Notes under the pieces: model-generated
Databases searched by the model: none
Told to the model about the DNA's origin: nothing
Seen by the model: only the letters and a program-made list of their open reading frames with translations
In this document: piece by piece, positions 36,601 through 46,776 of the stretch
Position numbering within the stretch: the stretch's first letter is position 1
How the letters are laid out: the number at the start of each line of letters is the position of its first letter
Translations under genes and position numbers: made by a program
Assembly: GCA_964607765.1 (NCBI GenBank)
Contig: CAZSNT010000003.1
Span: 62,001 to 126,000 of the forward strand
Direction of reading: 5' to 3'
DNA from: CAZSNT01 sp964607765
Lineage (GTDB): Bacteria; Verrucomicrobiota; Lentisphaeria; Oligosphaerales; JABHEG01
Length of the DNA stretch: 64,000 nt

Positions 36601-39600
36601 AACACCCGACGGCCCGCCCGACGAACGGCCGCTTGCAGAGGTTGAGGTGGATGGGCCGTTCTGGATTGGTGAGACCGAGGTGAGTCTTGCCATGTACCGG
36701 CAGTACGATCCCGACCACCACAACGGCTTCTACGACATGCACTACAAAGACCAGGTGAAGCCGGGCTACGACATGGATAAACCGGAGCTGCCGGTGATCC
36801 GGGTGAGCTGGGATCAGGCGCAGGGATTCTGCCGTTGGCTTTCCAGGAAGACGGGGAAGAAGGTGACGCTTCCGACGGAAGCGCAGTGGGAATGGGCCTG
36901 TCGAGCCGGTTCATCTGCCCCGCTGTCCTTCGGGAACGTGACAGCTGACTACGGTAAGCATGCGAACGCCTCGGATGTCACCATGAAGCTGGCCGCGGTC
37001 AAAGGGGTGGATCCCAAGCCGATCAAGAACCCCAATCGGTTCTGGGATTACCTTCCGAAGGATGCCAACGTTGACGACGGTGTCATGCATCTGGCTCCGG
37101 TCGACCGCTACTTGCCCAATGCGTGGGGCTTGAGGAACATGCACGGGAACGTGGCCGAGTGGACGGCGGACGCCTACCGTCCGTATCCCTATGCGCCTGC
37201 CGGAACAGAGGAGGCGGAGGCGGAGGCGGGCCAGCGACGCGTCGTCCGAGGCGGCTCCTGGAACGAACGCATCAAACGCTGCACGTCGTCTCGCCGCATT
37301 CCTTACCCCCAGTGGCAGCAGGTCTACAACGTGGGATTCCGGGTGGTTGTGGCGGATGAACCATCTCTTGCCGCCGCCTTTGCCCCCAGAGCTGAGAGAC
37401 GAACCCGGAGCAAGCCCAACGTCGTCCTTATTATGACCGACGATCAGGGATATGGGGATCTCTCATGTCATGGGAACCCCATCCTGAAGACACCGAATCT
37501 GGATAGGCTGGCATCCCAGAGCGTACGGCTCGATGACTACCACGCAGCACCGTATTGCGTCCCTTCCAGAGCGTCGCTTTTGACCGGACGTTACGCCGAC
37601 CGGACGGGGGTCCACAACATGGTGGCCCCCGACTGGATCGCCCGGGGTGATGAGTTCATGATGGGCACCCCTTTCAAGAACGCAGGTTACGCAACCGGGA
37701 TGTTCGGCAAATGGCACCTGGGCGACAACTACCCGTTCGGGCCGGAGTGCCACGATTTCGATGACGTACTCCGCCACTACGGAGGCGCGGTCGGCGTGCT
37801 CGCGGATTACTGGGATAACTGCTATCTCGACGACACGTACTACAGGAACGGCAAGCCCACAAAGGTCAGCGGGTACTGTACCGATGTGTTCTTCTCCGAA
37901 GCCACGCGGTTCATCGCGAAGGCTGTGAAAGAGGACAAGCCCTTCTTCCTGTACCTCGCCACCAACGCTCCGCACGGGCCGCAGATCTGTGCGCCGAGCT
38001 ACAGCAGACCCTACGCGGGGCGGGTCCCGGAAAGGGTTCAGAAGTTCTTTGGGATGATCGCCAATATCGACGAGAACGTGGGCAAGCTCCGCGGCTACCT
38101 GGATGAGCACGATCTGGCCGACAACACCATCTTCATCTTCACGACTGATAACGGCACAGCCGGTGGCGCCGGGGTGTTCAACGCAGGTATGGAAGGGAAC
38201 AAAGGGTCCACCTACGACGGGGGGCATCGCGTGCCGTTCTTCCTGCACTGGCCGGCCGGCGGATTCGATCAGGAACGCCGCATCAGGACTCTCACTGCCA
38301 ACATCGATGTCTTCCCAACCTTGCTCGACCTGTGCGAGCTGGAGGCCCCGGAGCACGTGCACATGGACGGCACGAGCCTTCGCTCGCTTCTGGAGCAGGG
38401 CGATCACCCGGGGTGGGCAGACCGTATCCTGATGACTGATATGCAGAAGAAGGAACTCCCCCGCAAGTGGGCGACCACGGCGGTGATGAGCGAGCGTTGG
38501 CGCCTGGTTGACGGGAAGGAATTGTACGACATCGATGCGGACCCGGGCCAGAAGAATAACGTCTTCGCGCAGCACCCGGAGGTCGTGCAGACGTTAAGTG
38601 GCTGGTACGACAAACTGTGGGACGATCTCGAGCCCTCGTTCGAAGACATTCCACGAATCGTGCTGGGTGAACCTGTACACGAGAGCGTGACGCTGAATTA
38701 CCATGACTGCGTCGGCCGGCACCGGCTCTGGTTCCAGAATGGAATCAGGGACCTCATCCGCGGCCGGTTCCGCGGGAAACCCGTGAGCATGATCGACTCC
38801 GCCCAATCCAAGCGTTCTTCCGCATTCTGGCCTGTTGACGTGGTGACGGGTGGCGAGTATCGGATCGAGCTGCGGCGCTGGCCGGTGGAGATTGACCACC
38901 CGATCCATGCCGACCTGCCGTCCGGCCCCCCGGTATACGGCGAGAAATCTCATCGGTCGACACCGGGCGTCGGGTTCCCCGCCGTCAAGGCCGTTCTGAC
39001 CATCGACGGACGAGAGCTGACGATGCCTGTGGACAAAGCAACGAAGGCGGCTGTGTTCGAGACCGGGATCGCCGCGGGTCGGCACCGCGTGTCGGGCAAG
39101 TTCTTCGCGGAGGACGGAAGATCGCTCGACGCGTTCTATGTCCACGCAACCAAGGTCATGAGTGAACAGGCGGACGCCGCAGTCATCCCCGGTAACCCTA
39201 ACATTGTCCTGATTCTGGCTGATGATTTCGGCTGGGGGGATGCCAGCTGCAACAACCCGGCTTCCCCCATCAAGACCCCAAATATCGACCGCATCGCGAA
39301 CGAGGGCATTCGTTTCACCAACGCCCACACTCCGTCCGCGGTCTGTACGCCCACCCGGTACGGACTGCTGACCGGCCGCTACCCGTGGCGATCTTACCTG
39401 AAGGAAAAGGTACTCGCTTATTACGCACCGGCATTGATTCGGAAGGGGCGGACCACCTTGGCTTCCTACCTCAAGTCGCAGGGGTACCGAACGGGCGGGT
39501 TCGGGAAGTGGCATCTTGGTCTGGACTGGACGCCGGTTGAGGGCGACCCGATGAATTGGCGCTCGCAGTACACGGCCCGTGACCGCAAACAAGCCGCCCG

Positions 39601-40627
39601 CGTTGCGAAGGGGATTGACCACACCAAGCCTTTCGGGAATGCCCCGACCGATATCGGTTTCGATACCTACTTCGGCACACCGTCAAATGCCAGCCGTCTT
39701 CCCTTTTTCATCGAGGACAACCGTGTCGTTGGTGACCTCAAGCGCGACAAGAGCGGGGCAGTCCATGACCCGGCATGCGCCCGGGACAAGGTCGATGATA
39801 TCTATGTCGATCGAGCCCTCGCGTTCATCGAGTCACACGAGCGCGATCACGCCGATCACCCGTTCTTTGTCTATCTCCCGCTCAACGCCATCCATGGTGC
39901 AGTGAAAGTCCCCGCACGGTTCGAAGGCAAGACAGGGATGACTCAGCGCGAAGACAAGATCCTCTGGGCTGACCAGAATGTCGGCAGGGTCCTGGCGGCG
40001 CTCGACCGGATGGCACTGAGCGACGACACGCTCCTGATCTTCACCACGGACAACGGACCGCTCAACAGTCCCGTCGCCAGGCGAAAGGGGCACGAGCCGG
40101 CCGGTCCCTACCGCGGCTTCAAGACATGTGCCTGGGATGGTGGCACGCGCGTGCCGTTCGTCGCCCGCTGGCCGGGGCGCATCCCGGCAGGAGCGACGAC
40201 CGACCACCTGATTGGCTTGACTGACATGCTGGCGACGTTTGCCGCCCTGTGTGGGACGCCTCTCCCGGATGACGCGGGTCCCGACAGCGTTAACCAGCTT
40301 CCGGCTCTGTTGCAGCAGAAGGAGAAAATCGTCCCTCGACCGGCGCTGGTCACGGCGACGTATCGCGGTTTGCTGACACTGCGCGACGGTAAATGGAAAG
40401 CGATTTTCGGGACCAAATGGTCGGGTGGACACACCAACGAGAATTATGGCGGGCTTGGACCCGGCAAGACGATGGACGACCCCGAGTCCGGCCAACTCTA
40501 CGATCTTGAACAAGACCCCGGCGAACAGAACGACCTCTGGGAGTCCCATCCCGAAAGGGTTCAGCAACTCCGCGTCCAGATCGAGACAATTAGACGACTG
40601 GAGAAAGACGATGAGTTTCCGCAATAA
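33641..40627 (+). CDS. Giant fusion: discoidin, HZS-alpha-like dihaem region, SUMF1/FGE-like domain and two sulfatases
   Basis: One uninterrupted frame of 2328 residues from GTG 33641 (AGGAG upstream, signal peptide ending 'LPVAGE'). Order: discoidin-like ~27-175; HZS-alpha/PD40-like ~285-900 with haem sites CVGCH at 735-739 and 785-789; SUMF1/FGE-like ~965-1237; sulfatase 1 from ~1258 (CVPSR, Cys1306) with its own C-terminal beta-domain to ~1845; sulfatase 2 from ~1853 (CTPTR, Cys1902) to the end. In the SUMF1 part the active-site region reads 'GGSWNERIKRC': Cys1214 matches the second catalytic Cys of true FGE, but the first is Glu1209, so maturase activity is doubtful. Each part is normally a separate exported protein. 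A 17-base overlap with the next gene suggests coupling. Confidence 0.85.
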   Translation: MVRSHCTIALAFGLLIALPVAGEDAGVTVQLQVDALQPNTFRFAVARARHLRVQILASSSRGQPGIDEIEIFGPESDENLALHTTGAKATASSCLPGYDKHKIEHLNDGQYGNLRSWISGAKTGWAQITLPEAVRINQIVLSRDRGGRLRDRTPVSFDILVSMNGKEWETVKKVRPPKVQARDRRRPRDRKQPKPAESNPFAYHSPEALRRALDDLATAAPDRFPDAADLARQVDSWAARWPGLMGKITEGDKTARTQAAEFAQLQREILLRNPLLDFDTVLLVKRHVRQLGLPLNFHGLSFEKRGGYDNEIAALSLKEGTLRRVWRPAKETYVGEADLHFDGQRLMFTTLDDNDRYQIYETNIDGTGLRQISKSAHPDIDNYDSVYLPDERVIFSSTSGFHGVPCHGGKGDVANLHIMNSDGTGVRRLCFEQDHDWYPVMLANGRVMYLRWEYTDSAHYFSRILMHMNPDGTDQKALYGSNSYWPNAMFYARPLPGETNRFVSIVSGHHGVKRAGQLFLFDCTKGRREDTGVVQQIPGWGKAFKGEIKDKLVDGKWPQFLHPFPLSDKYFLVSVKLTPEAPWGLYLVDVFDNLLLLKQTDQHALLEPIPLRATPRPPVIPDRVDLGSRTATCLIQDIYEGGGLRGVPRGTVKRLRLFQYEYGYRMMGGHYLIGMESGWDVRRILGTVPVHKDGSTSFMIPANTPVAIQPLDENGRALQQMRSWLVGMPGEVVSCVGCHEKQDQALPVKRPAYASRKPSVPEPWHGPVRGFSFEREVQPVLNRHCVGCHKGQAGRPDFAPSSARLGTDKQISGFPKAYWALHPYVRRNGPEGDYHLLTPLEFHANTSELVQMLEKGHHDVELDPEGWDRLITWIDLNVPYYGTWSEVRKVPGDAIKRRMEMKALYGLISEDVETPGPMADYPQTFLKPAERTRPPERIPDVQGWPFSPEAAQDMQSALSGTHEARLDLGDGVTMALQRIPTGRFVMGTPDGPPDERPLAEVEVDGPFWIGETEVSLAMYRQYDPDHHNGFYDMHYKDQVKPGYDMDKPELPVIRVSWDQAQGFCRWLSRKTGKKVTLPTEAQWEWACRAGSSAPLSFGNVTADYGKHANASDVTMKLAAVKGVDPKPIKNPNRFWDYLPKDANVDDGVMHLAPVDRYLPNAWGLRNMHGNVAEWTADAYRPYPYAPAGTEEAEAEAGQRRVVRGGSWNERIKRCTSSRRIPYPQWQQVYNVGFRVVVADEPSLAAAFAPRAERRTRSKPNVVLIMTDDQGYGDLSCHGNPILKTPNLDRLASQSVRLDDYHAAPYCVPSRASLLTGRYADRTGVHNMVAPDWIARGDEFMMGTPFKNAGYATGMFGKWHLGDNYPFGPECHDFDDVLRHYGGAVGVLADYWDNCYLDDTYYRNGKPTKVSGYCTDVFFSEATRFIAKAVKEDKPFFLYLATNAPHGPQICAPSYSRPYAGRVPERVQKFFGMIANIDENVGKLRGYLDEHDLADNTIFIFTTDNGTAGGAGVFNAGMEGNKGSTYDGGHRVPFFLHWPAGGFDQERRIRTLTANIDVFPTLLDLCELEAPEHVHMDGTSLRSLLEQGDHPGWADRILMTDMQKKELPRKWATTAVMSERWRLVDGKELYDIDADPGQKNNVFAQHPEVVQTLSGWYDKLWDDLEPSFEDIPRIVLGEPVHESVTLNYHDCVGRHRLWFQNGIRDLIRGRFRGKPVSMIDSAQSKRSSAFWPVDVVTGGEYRIELRRWPVEIDHPIHADLPSGPPVYGEKSHRSTPGVGFPAVKAVLTIDGRELTMPVDKATKAAVFETGIAAGRHRVSGKFFAEDGRSLDAFYVHATKVMSEQADAAVIPGNPNIVLILADDFGWGDASCNNPASPIKTPNIDRIANEGIRFTNAHTPSAVCTPTRYGLLTGRYPWRSYLKEKVLAYYAPALIRKGRTTLASYLKSQGYRTGGFGKWHLGLDWTPVEGDPMNWRSQYTARDRKQAARVAKGIDHTKPFGNAPTDIGFDTYFGTPSNASRLPFFIEDNRVVGDLKRDKSGAVHDPACARDKVDDIYVDRALAFIESHERDHADHPFFVYLPLNAIHGAVKVPARFEGKTGMTQREDKILWADQNVGRVLAALDRMALSDDTLLIFTTDNGPLNSPVARRKGHEPAGPYRGFKTCAWDGGTRVPFVARWPGRIPAGATTDHLIGLTDMLATFAALCGTPLPDDAGPDSVNQLPALLQQKEKIVPRPALVTATYRGLLTLRDGKWKAIFGTKWSGGHTNENYGGLGPGKTMDDPESGQLYDLEQDPGEQNDLWESHPERVQQLRVQIETIRRLEKDDEFPQ

Positions 40628-41163
40628 CCCCCAATGGCGACTTCAGTTTGCGCTCGTCCTGCTCATCGCGTGGTGCGGCGCTCTTCATTCGGCACAGATG
40701 CCGAATGTTGTTTTCATCCTCGCAGACGACATGGGGTATGGGGATGTGGGGTATTACACCAAGCCGCTCCTTGGCGGTCCGGCGGATCGTGGCTTTGACA
40801 CGTTCTTCGGGATGCATGCATCGCTTGATATTCCTCCCTACTTCTACATTCGAGATCGGTTGCCTGCCTCCGCGCCGACGGGAGACGCGCCCGCCAACGA
40901 CAGCAAAGGCACGCCGGACGAATGGAACGGGATACAGGGCGCGTTCTGGCGGGCAGGGAAGGTGGCCCCGGACTTCAAGTTCGATGAGGTCACCCCGCGT
41001 TTTGTCGAAGAAGAAGAAGGAGTTCCCGAACGGTGAGCTCTACAATCTCAGGGACGATCTACCGGAGACGAAGAACCTCGTTTTCGAGCGCCCTGAGATC
41101 GCCGAACGCCTGAAGAAGCAACTTCTGGCGGAAACAAAGAAGGACAGGAGGATTGGACGATGA
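40611..41163 (+). pseudogene. Collapsed sulfatase gene
   Basis: ATG 40611 (overlapping the giant gene) encodes a signal peptide and a sulfatase start 'MPNVVFILADDMGYGDVGYY', which then jumps past the whole formylglycine region to 'GGPADRGFDTFFGMHASLD', a mid-protein sulfatase motif. A second jump at about 41010-41030 joins 'APDFKFDEVTPRFV' to the C-terminal motif 'GELYNLRDDLPETKNL' in another frame. The catalytic Cys, the GKWH motif and the DNG metal site are all gone. What remains is the start, middle and end of an arylsulfatase. It cannot be active. The last frame ends overlapping the next start (ATGA). Confidence 0.85.
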
Positions 41164-42932
41164 AGAGACTACTGGCAATCGCAACTGTTGTCGTCGTGGG
41201 ATTCTCCACGGGTGTGGCGGCAGCAGAGGCAGAAGCGCAAGGAACAACAGTTGCATCCTCAATCACAGCCGTCACCGTCTATGCGGACCGGGCCCGGGTG
41301 ACCCGCTCCGCTTCGGTGAAACTCCCTGCCGGAGAGGCCCTGTTTCGTTTTGCCGGCCTGCCCGGCTGGCTGGACGAGGCGTCTGTGCGGGTGTCTCTGA
41401 CGCCCCCCGACGGCGCCACAGTAACCGACGTGCGCACGACTCGAACCTATCTGGCGCAAGCCACTGACGGGGACGTCGTCAAGGCGGAAGCGGCTGTGAC
41501 CGAGATCAGCGACCAATTGGCGGAGCTGGACGATGAACGGAAAGTGCTTGAGGCGAAGGCGAAGCAGATTGAGCAGATCCGTGCGTTTTCTCTGGACAAA
41601 CTCCCCCAGGACATGCTGGCCCGGGAGATGACTGTCGAAACCTATGCGAGTGTGGTGGAGTTCGTAGCCAAGGGCCTGTCGGAGGTGGCGAAGGCGCGAC
41701 GTGAGATTGATGTCCGTCGTCGGGATCTGCAACCTGAGCTGGATGCCCGCAAGAAGACGCTGAACGACATGCGCAAACTGGCCATGCTGGAGGTGACGAC
41801 CGTCGCGGTCCGGGTATCGTCGCCCCGGGATGTGGACGCGCAGCTGCAGGTGGTCTACATGCTCCCGGGCGCCACCTGGGAGCCGGTCCACGAGCTCCGG
41901 GCGTCCCACTCGGACGATGCCAAGGTGGCACTGACATCCTATGCGGTCGTGAGCCAGACCACAGGGGAGGATTGGACCCACTGTGCCCTGAGCTTCTCCA
42001 CACAGTCCTCGGCCGACACCGTGCGCATCCCCGAAATCGACGCACTTCTCCTCGGCGAGAAACGGCGGCCGGGAATCCCCGTTCAGACCTTGGCGGGCGC
42101 GGCCACGTTCGAACGTGCGAACAAAGCGTTCCTGGGCCAGAATGTGCTGTATTTCAACTTCAACAACCCCGACGCTGACGCACAACGTGCATACCTGGAC
42201 AATCAGACCCGCCAATCCGAACAACAGTACCGCGCGACGGCGCTGTTCGAGGAACTGCAAGAGCGGGGGACGATGGCGCACTTTGCCGGTGCAGGCAAGA
42301 CGACGGTCCGTTCGGACGGCATGGCGATCAGGGTGGAGACCGGGAAAGTCGAACTGCCGGCCCAGGTCGAGATCGTGGCGGCGCCCGAGGTATCGCTGAA
42401 CGCGGCACGCACGGCCAGATTGGTCAACACCGGCACGCACCCGATTCTCCCCGGGAAGGTATCGCTTTTCCGCGACGGCGCCTTCCTCGGCGTCACCGAC
42501 GTCGAGTTCACTGCCGAAGGGGAACCGTTCGCGCTGTTCCTGGGTATGGAAGACCAGATCAAGCTCTCCCGCATGCTGGATCGGCGCGAGAGCGCATTGC
42601 TCCGCGGACGGCGGACGCGCGTCAAGGCGCGTTTCGTCATCACCGTGGAGAACCTGGCTCCCGAGCCGGTATCCCTCAAACTGACCGACCGTGTCCCCGT
42701 GTCCCAACGCCGGGAGATCGAGGTCAGCCGAGTTCGGCTCCGCCCGAAGGTGGAACCCGATTCACGAGGTCTGGTCGTGTGGGATCTGCGTCTGGAGCCC
42801 GGAGAGAAGCAGGAGCTGGTGGTCGAGTACACCATCGAGTATCCCCCAAATGTTGTCCATCAGGTCGACGCTTCCGCTCCAGAAGAGGCCGATCTGAATC
42901 AGCAGATTCAGATCCTCGAGAGTAAGTTCTAG
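41160..42932 (+). CDS. MuiA-like protein (DUF4139/DUF4140), exported
   Basis: 590 residues with a signal peptide ending 'GVAAAEAEA'. The N-terminal 'ITAVTVYADRARVTRSASVKLPAGE' is the DUF4140 hallmark, a coiled coil follows (about 100-210, 'EISDQLAELDDERKVLEAKAKQ' region), and the C-terminal half is DUF4139 ('MLPGATWEPVHELRA', 'TSYAVVSQTTGEDW', 'VTDVEFTAEGEPF'). The family includes 'mucoidy inhibitor A' proteins, whose biochemical role is not established. The start overlaps the sulfatase pseudogene stop. A 9-bp inverted repeat (ATCTGAATC/GATTCAGAT) lies in the last codons at 42893-42914; with no T-run it is probably not a terminator. Confidence 0.8.
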   Translation: MKRLLAIATVVVVGFSTGVAAAEAEAQGTTVASSITAVTVYADRARVTRSASVKLPAGEALFRFAGLPGWLDEASVRVSLTPPDGATVTDVRTTRTYLAQATDGDVVKAEAAVTEISDQLAELDDERKVLEAKAKQIEQIRAFSLDKLPQDMLAREMTVETYASVVEFVAKGLSEVAKARREIDVRRRDLQPELDARKKTLNDMRKLAMLEVTTVAVRVSSPRDVDAQLQVVYMLPGATWEPVHELRASHSDDAKVALTSYAVVSQTTGEDWTHCALSFSTQSSADTVRIPEIDALLLGEKRRPGIPVQTLAGAATFERANKAFLGQNVLYFNFNNPDADAQRAYLDNQTRQSEQQYRATALFEELQERGTMAHFAGAGKTTVRSDGMAIRVETGKVELPAQVEIVAAPEVSLNAARTARLVNTGTHPILPGKVSLFRDGAFLGVTDVEFTAEGEPFALFLGMEDQIKLSRMLDRRESALLRGRRTRVKARFVITVENLAPEPVSLKLTDRVPVSQRREIEVSRVRLRPKVEPDSRGLVVWDLRLEPGEKQELVVEYTIEYPPNVVHQVDASAPEEADLNQQIQILESKF

Positions 42933-42936
42933 CCAC

Positions 42937-43797
42937 TCACGCCTCGGCCCACTGTTCCTGCAGCATCCGGACCATGTTGTGCATCAGCCGAACGCGTTCT
43001 TCCTGCGAGATGGGTTTGCTGGGATCCGCGGGATCCTTCGGCCAGCCGCCCTCGAGACTTATGGCACCACGATAGCCGATCAGCTTCAGACCTTTGAACC
43101 CGTCAACGTAGTTGTCCGCTTCCGGGTGGACGCCGGGGATGATCCGCTGTTTCAGACCCGCGACGTGTACATGGGAGAGCAGGTCGCCCGCGCAGATGAA
43201 CGCACCCATGAAACTCGTCTCCTCCAACGCCATGTGCCAGAAATCGCCCATCACGGTCGCACCCGGCCCGATGTCCGCTGCCATGCGCGCGCCATCCGCC
43301 ACCTGGCGCAGGAACGGCGTCTCATTGCGACGCAGCGGCTCCAGCACAATCGATGTTCCGTGCTTTGCTGCATGCTCGGCCAGGCGTCTGCCCGTATTGG
43401 TCACGAAATCCTCACGCAGCTCTCTGAACCCCATCGGGACCTTGCCGCGTGCCGGGCACAGGACCACTCCCACTGACTTCATGGCCCCGAGGGCCTCGAT
43501 GATCGGCAGGAATCTCTGTACTTCGGCTTCACGCTTCTCAGGTTCGGCGTGCGAGAAATTGCTCGGGCCGCACGCGGTTGCGATGAACAAGCTCCGACCC
43601 ACCATCGCCTCGATCATCGCCTCGCAGTTCTGGATGGTCCAGTCGCCGGATGGAATCTCGACTGCACTGAAGCCGTTGGCCTCCAGGAAATCCAGCTTCT
43701 CGTTGATCTCGCCACCGGGAATCGCACCCCACTGCAGACACAGATTCAGCTGCGCCGGCTTGGCGGGAGGACTCAGTTTCGGCATGCCGTCCGTCAT
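42937..43797 (-). CDS. Sugar phosphate isomerase/epimerase-like TIM-barrel protein
   Basis: About 286 residues from ATG 43797, chosen because AGGAG lies eight bases upstream; the frame runs further to 43884 and would overlap the kinase gene. The pattern is that of xylose-isomerase-like (AP endonuclease 2 superfamily) proteins: 'NGFSAVEIPSGDW', 'GVVLCPARG', 'GTSIVLEPLRR' (metal Glu), 'GDFWHMALEE' (Asp/His), 'HVHVAG' and 'AISLEGGW'. These enzymes isomerise or epimerise sugars using a divalent metal. No signal peptide, so cytoplasmic. It lies downstream of the kinase gene on the same strand and ends four bases from the convergent MuiA-like gene. Substrate unknown. Confidence 0.75.
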   Translation of the reverse strand: MTDGMPKLSPPAKPAQLNLCLQWGAIPGGEINEKLDFLEANGFSAVEIPSGDWTIQNCEAMIEAMVGRSLFIATACGPSNFSHAEPEKREAEVQRFLPIIEALGAMKSVGVVLCPARGKVPMGFRELREDFVTNTGRRLAEHAAKHGTSIVLEPLRRNETPFLRQVADGARMAADIGPGATVMGDFWHMALEETSFMGAFICAGDLLSHVHVAGLKQRIIPGVHPEADNYVDGFKGLKLIGYRGAISLEGGWPKDPADPSKPISQEERVRLMHNMVRMLQEQWAEA

Positions 43798-43855
43798 GTA
43801 TGGTTCTCCTGTAGAGGGCCAGGCCCTACTCTTAATCCCACTCTCAAACCTACTC

Positions 43856-45190
<1,335 letters not shown>

Positions 45191-45252
45191 CGCTTTGCTC
45201 CTGCCGTGTGGTGGCCTGTCAAGTCAGTGTCTCGCCGTCAGGGGAACGGGCG

Positions 45253-46776
45253 CTACAGCATGCGGTACACAGCCTCGGTGTCAAGGCCCTGCGGCGGCCC
45301 TATCTGTTTGCCGGCGGCACCGTAGCGGTACATCAGCTTGCCGATGTGTACCTGGGAGTCATGATACACCGTGCCCCTGCTCCAGCGCTCGCCGTACCAG
45401 TTCCGGTAGTGCTCGGCGGCCAGCCCGCACAGTCTGCCGAAAGTCTGCGCCAACGTCGCGTCCACGTCGGCCTCGTCCCCGGCACGCCCGTCGAGAACGG
45501 CCTTCTGGAAAAGACCGACCATGAACTCCCGCACCTCGGCCCGGCGCACGCCGCGCAGCAGCCTGGCAGCAGCCAGGATGGCGGTCTTCAGAATCACCAT
45601 GGTCGCCTCCGTCTCATCTCCCATCCCAGAGAGCGACACGGACTGCCGAGGGGGCCGCAGCTCCAAACGAGCCGGGGCCGAGTCCGCGGTGACCCGATCG
45701 TCCGGGAACGGGACGAGGAACTCGCGGCTGTAGTGGAGCTCGGCTCCCACTTCGGTGTCGCTCTCGTCGCTGCCCGGCTTGCCGTCCAGCCGCAATGGAG
45801 CCGTGAGCCTGCAGGTGGCCTCGCCCATGAGTCGGTACCGGTCGAACCGGAAATAACGGCGGCTCGAGATAATGCTGTCCAGAGTGCTTGTCGACGTAAA
45901 ATTCCTGGCCAGATTCCCTGTCTGCCGGAGTGCGTCGAGCGAGGTATGTGCACCGTCAGTGATGACCCGTTTTGTCTCCAGCTTGGCCTTGATCCGAATC
46001 TGGAACTCGAGCGCGGGCGCACCGGCAAGCGCAACTCTGGGCGCGCCTCTGGCAGCTGCGACCGGCGCAGGCGGCACCTCCGTGACCGGGAGCGACGGCT
46101 CGGCGGCCCCCACGGGGCCTTCCTCCGCGGCCGGTGCTTCCGCGGTCTGGGGCGGCGGCTCGGTTGTCTCGGCGGGGCCTTCCTCTGCGGCCGGTGCTTC
46201 CGTGGCCTGGGGCGGCGGCTCGGCTGTCTCGGCGGGCGGTGCAGGCGCCCGTGTTGCCGGCCCCATTTCCTTGATCCGGAGTGCCCGTCCGACGGGCTCT
46301 TCCCGGGCTGACTCGGCGGGCGGCGCTTTCCGTGCCGCCGGCCCAAGTTCTCTGATCTCGAAAGCCAGTCTGGCGGCTTCTGCCGGGGCCTCCTCTATCG
46401 GTGCCGGTGGCGGCGCCGGCGCCACTGAAGACGTCTCTGCCTCCGCCGAGGGCTCCGGCGCCTCTTCATCACTCGCCTGAGCGGCGGCCCTCGCGTCGTC
46501 CAGGAACAACAGCACGATCTCGCTGAACTCAATCTGATCGCCGGAAACAAGTTCGCGGATCTCGGGAATGAGTTCACCGTTGACGAACGTCCCGTTCGTG
46601 CTGTGATCCTCAATCTCCCACTGCCCGGCCACTTGACGGATCATACAGTGGCACCGTGAGACTGACGAATCGTCCAACGCCAGGTCGCACACCGCCGCCC
46701 GCCCAATCGTCAGACCGGTCGGCGGCACGTCCACAAGCTGGCCTTGACGCATGGAAGTGAGGAAACACAGTTTCAC
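45253..46776 (-). CDS. FHA domain protein with proline/alanine-rich linker
   Basis: About 507 residues from GTG 46776 (GGGAG upstream), which makes the protein begin 'KLCFLTSMRQGQ', the usual first strand of an FHA domain; the frame opens at 46875. FHA motifs 'IGRAAVCDLALDDSSVSRCH' and 'DHSTNGTFVNG' are intact, so it should bind phosphothreonine peptides. A long Pro/Ala/Glu-rich linker (about 130-260) has internal repeats such as 'EAPAAEEGP' and 'IRELGPAAR'/'IKEMGPATR'. The C-terminal ~240 residues ('IRIKAKLETKRVITDGAH', 'DRYRLMGEATCRL') form a domain I do not recognise. It sits just upstream of the receiver-kinase gene on the same strand and is a likely substrate or partner. Confidence 0.85.
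   Translation of the reverse strand: MKLCFLTSMRQGQLVDVPPTGLTIGRAAVCDLALDDSSVSRCHCMIRQVAGQWEIEDHSTNGTFVNGELIPEIRELVSGDQIEFSEIVLLFLDDARAAAQASDEEAPEPSAEAETSSVAPAPPPAPIEEAPAEAARLAFEIRELGPAARKAPPAESAREEPVGRALRIKEMGPATRAPAPPAETAEPPPQATEAPAAEEGPAETTEPPPQTAEAPAAEEGPVGAAEPSLPVTEVPPAPVAAARGAPRVALAGAPALEFQIRIKAKLETKRVITDGAHTSLDALRQTGNLARNFTSTSTLDSIISSRRYFRFDRYRLMGEATCRLTAPLRLDGKPGSDESDTEVGAELHYSREFLVPFPDDRVTADSAPARLELRPPRQSVSLSGMGDETEATMVILKTAILAAARLLRGVRRAEVREFMVGLFQKAVLDGRAGDEADVDATLAQTFGRLCGLAAEHYRNWYGERWSRGTVYHDSQVHIGKLMYRYGAAGKQIGPPQGLDTEAVYRML

Noticed and set aside
42893..42914. Terminator hairpin after the MuiA-like gene
   Set aside because: The stem is inside the last codons and is not followed by a T-run.
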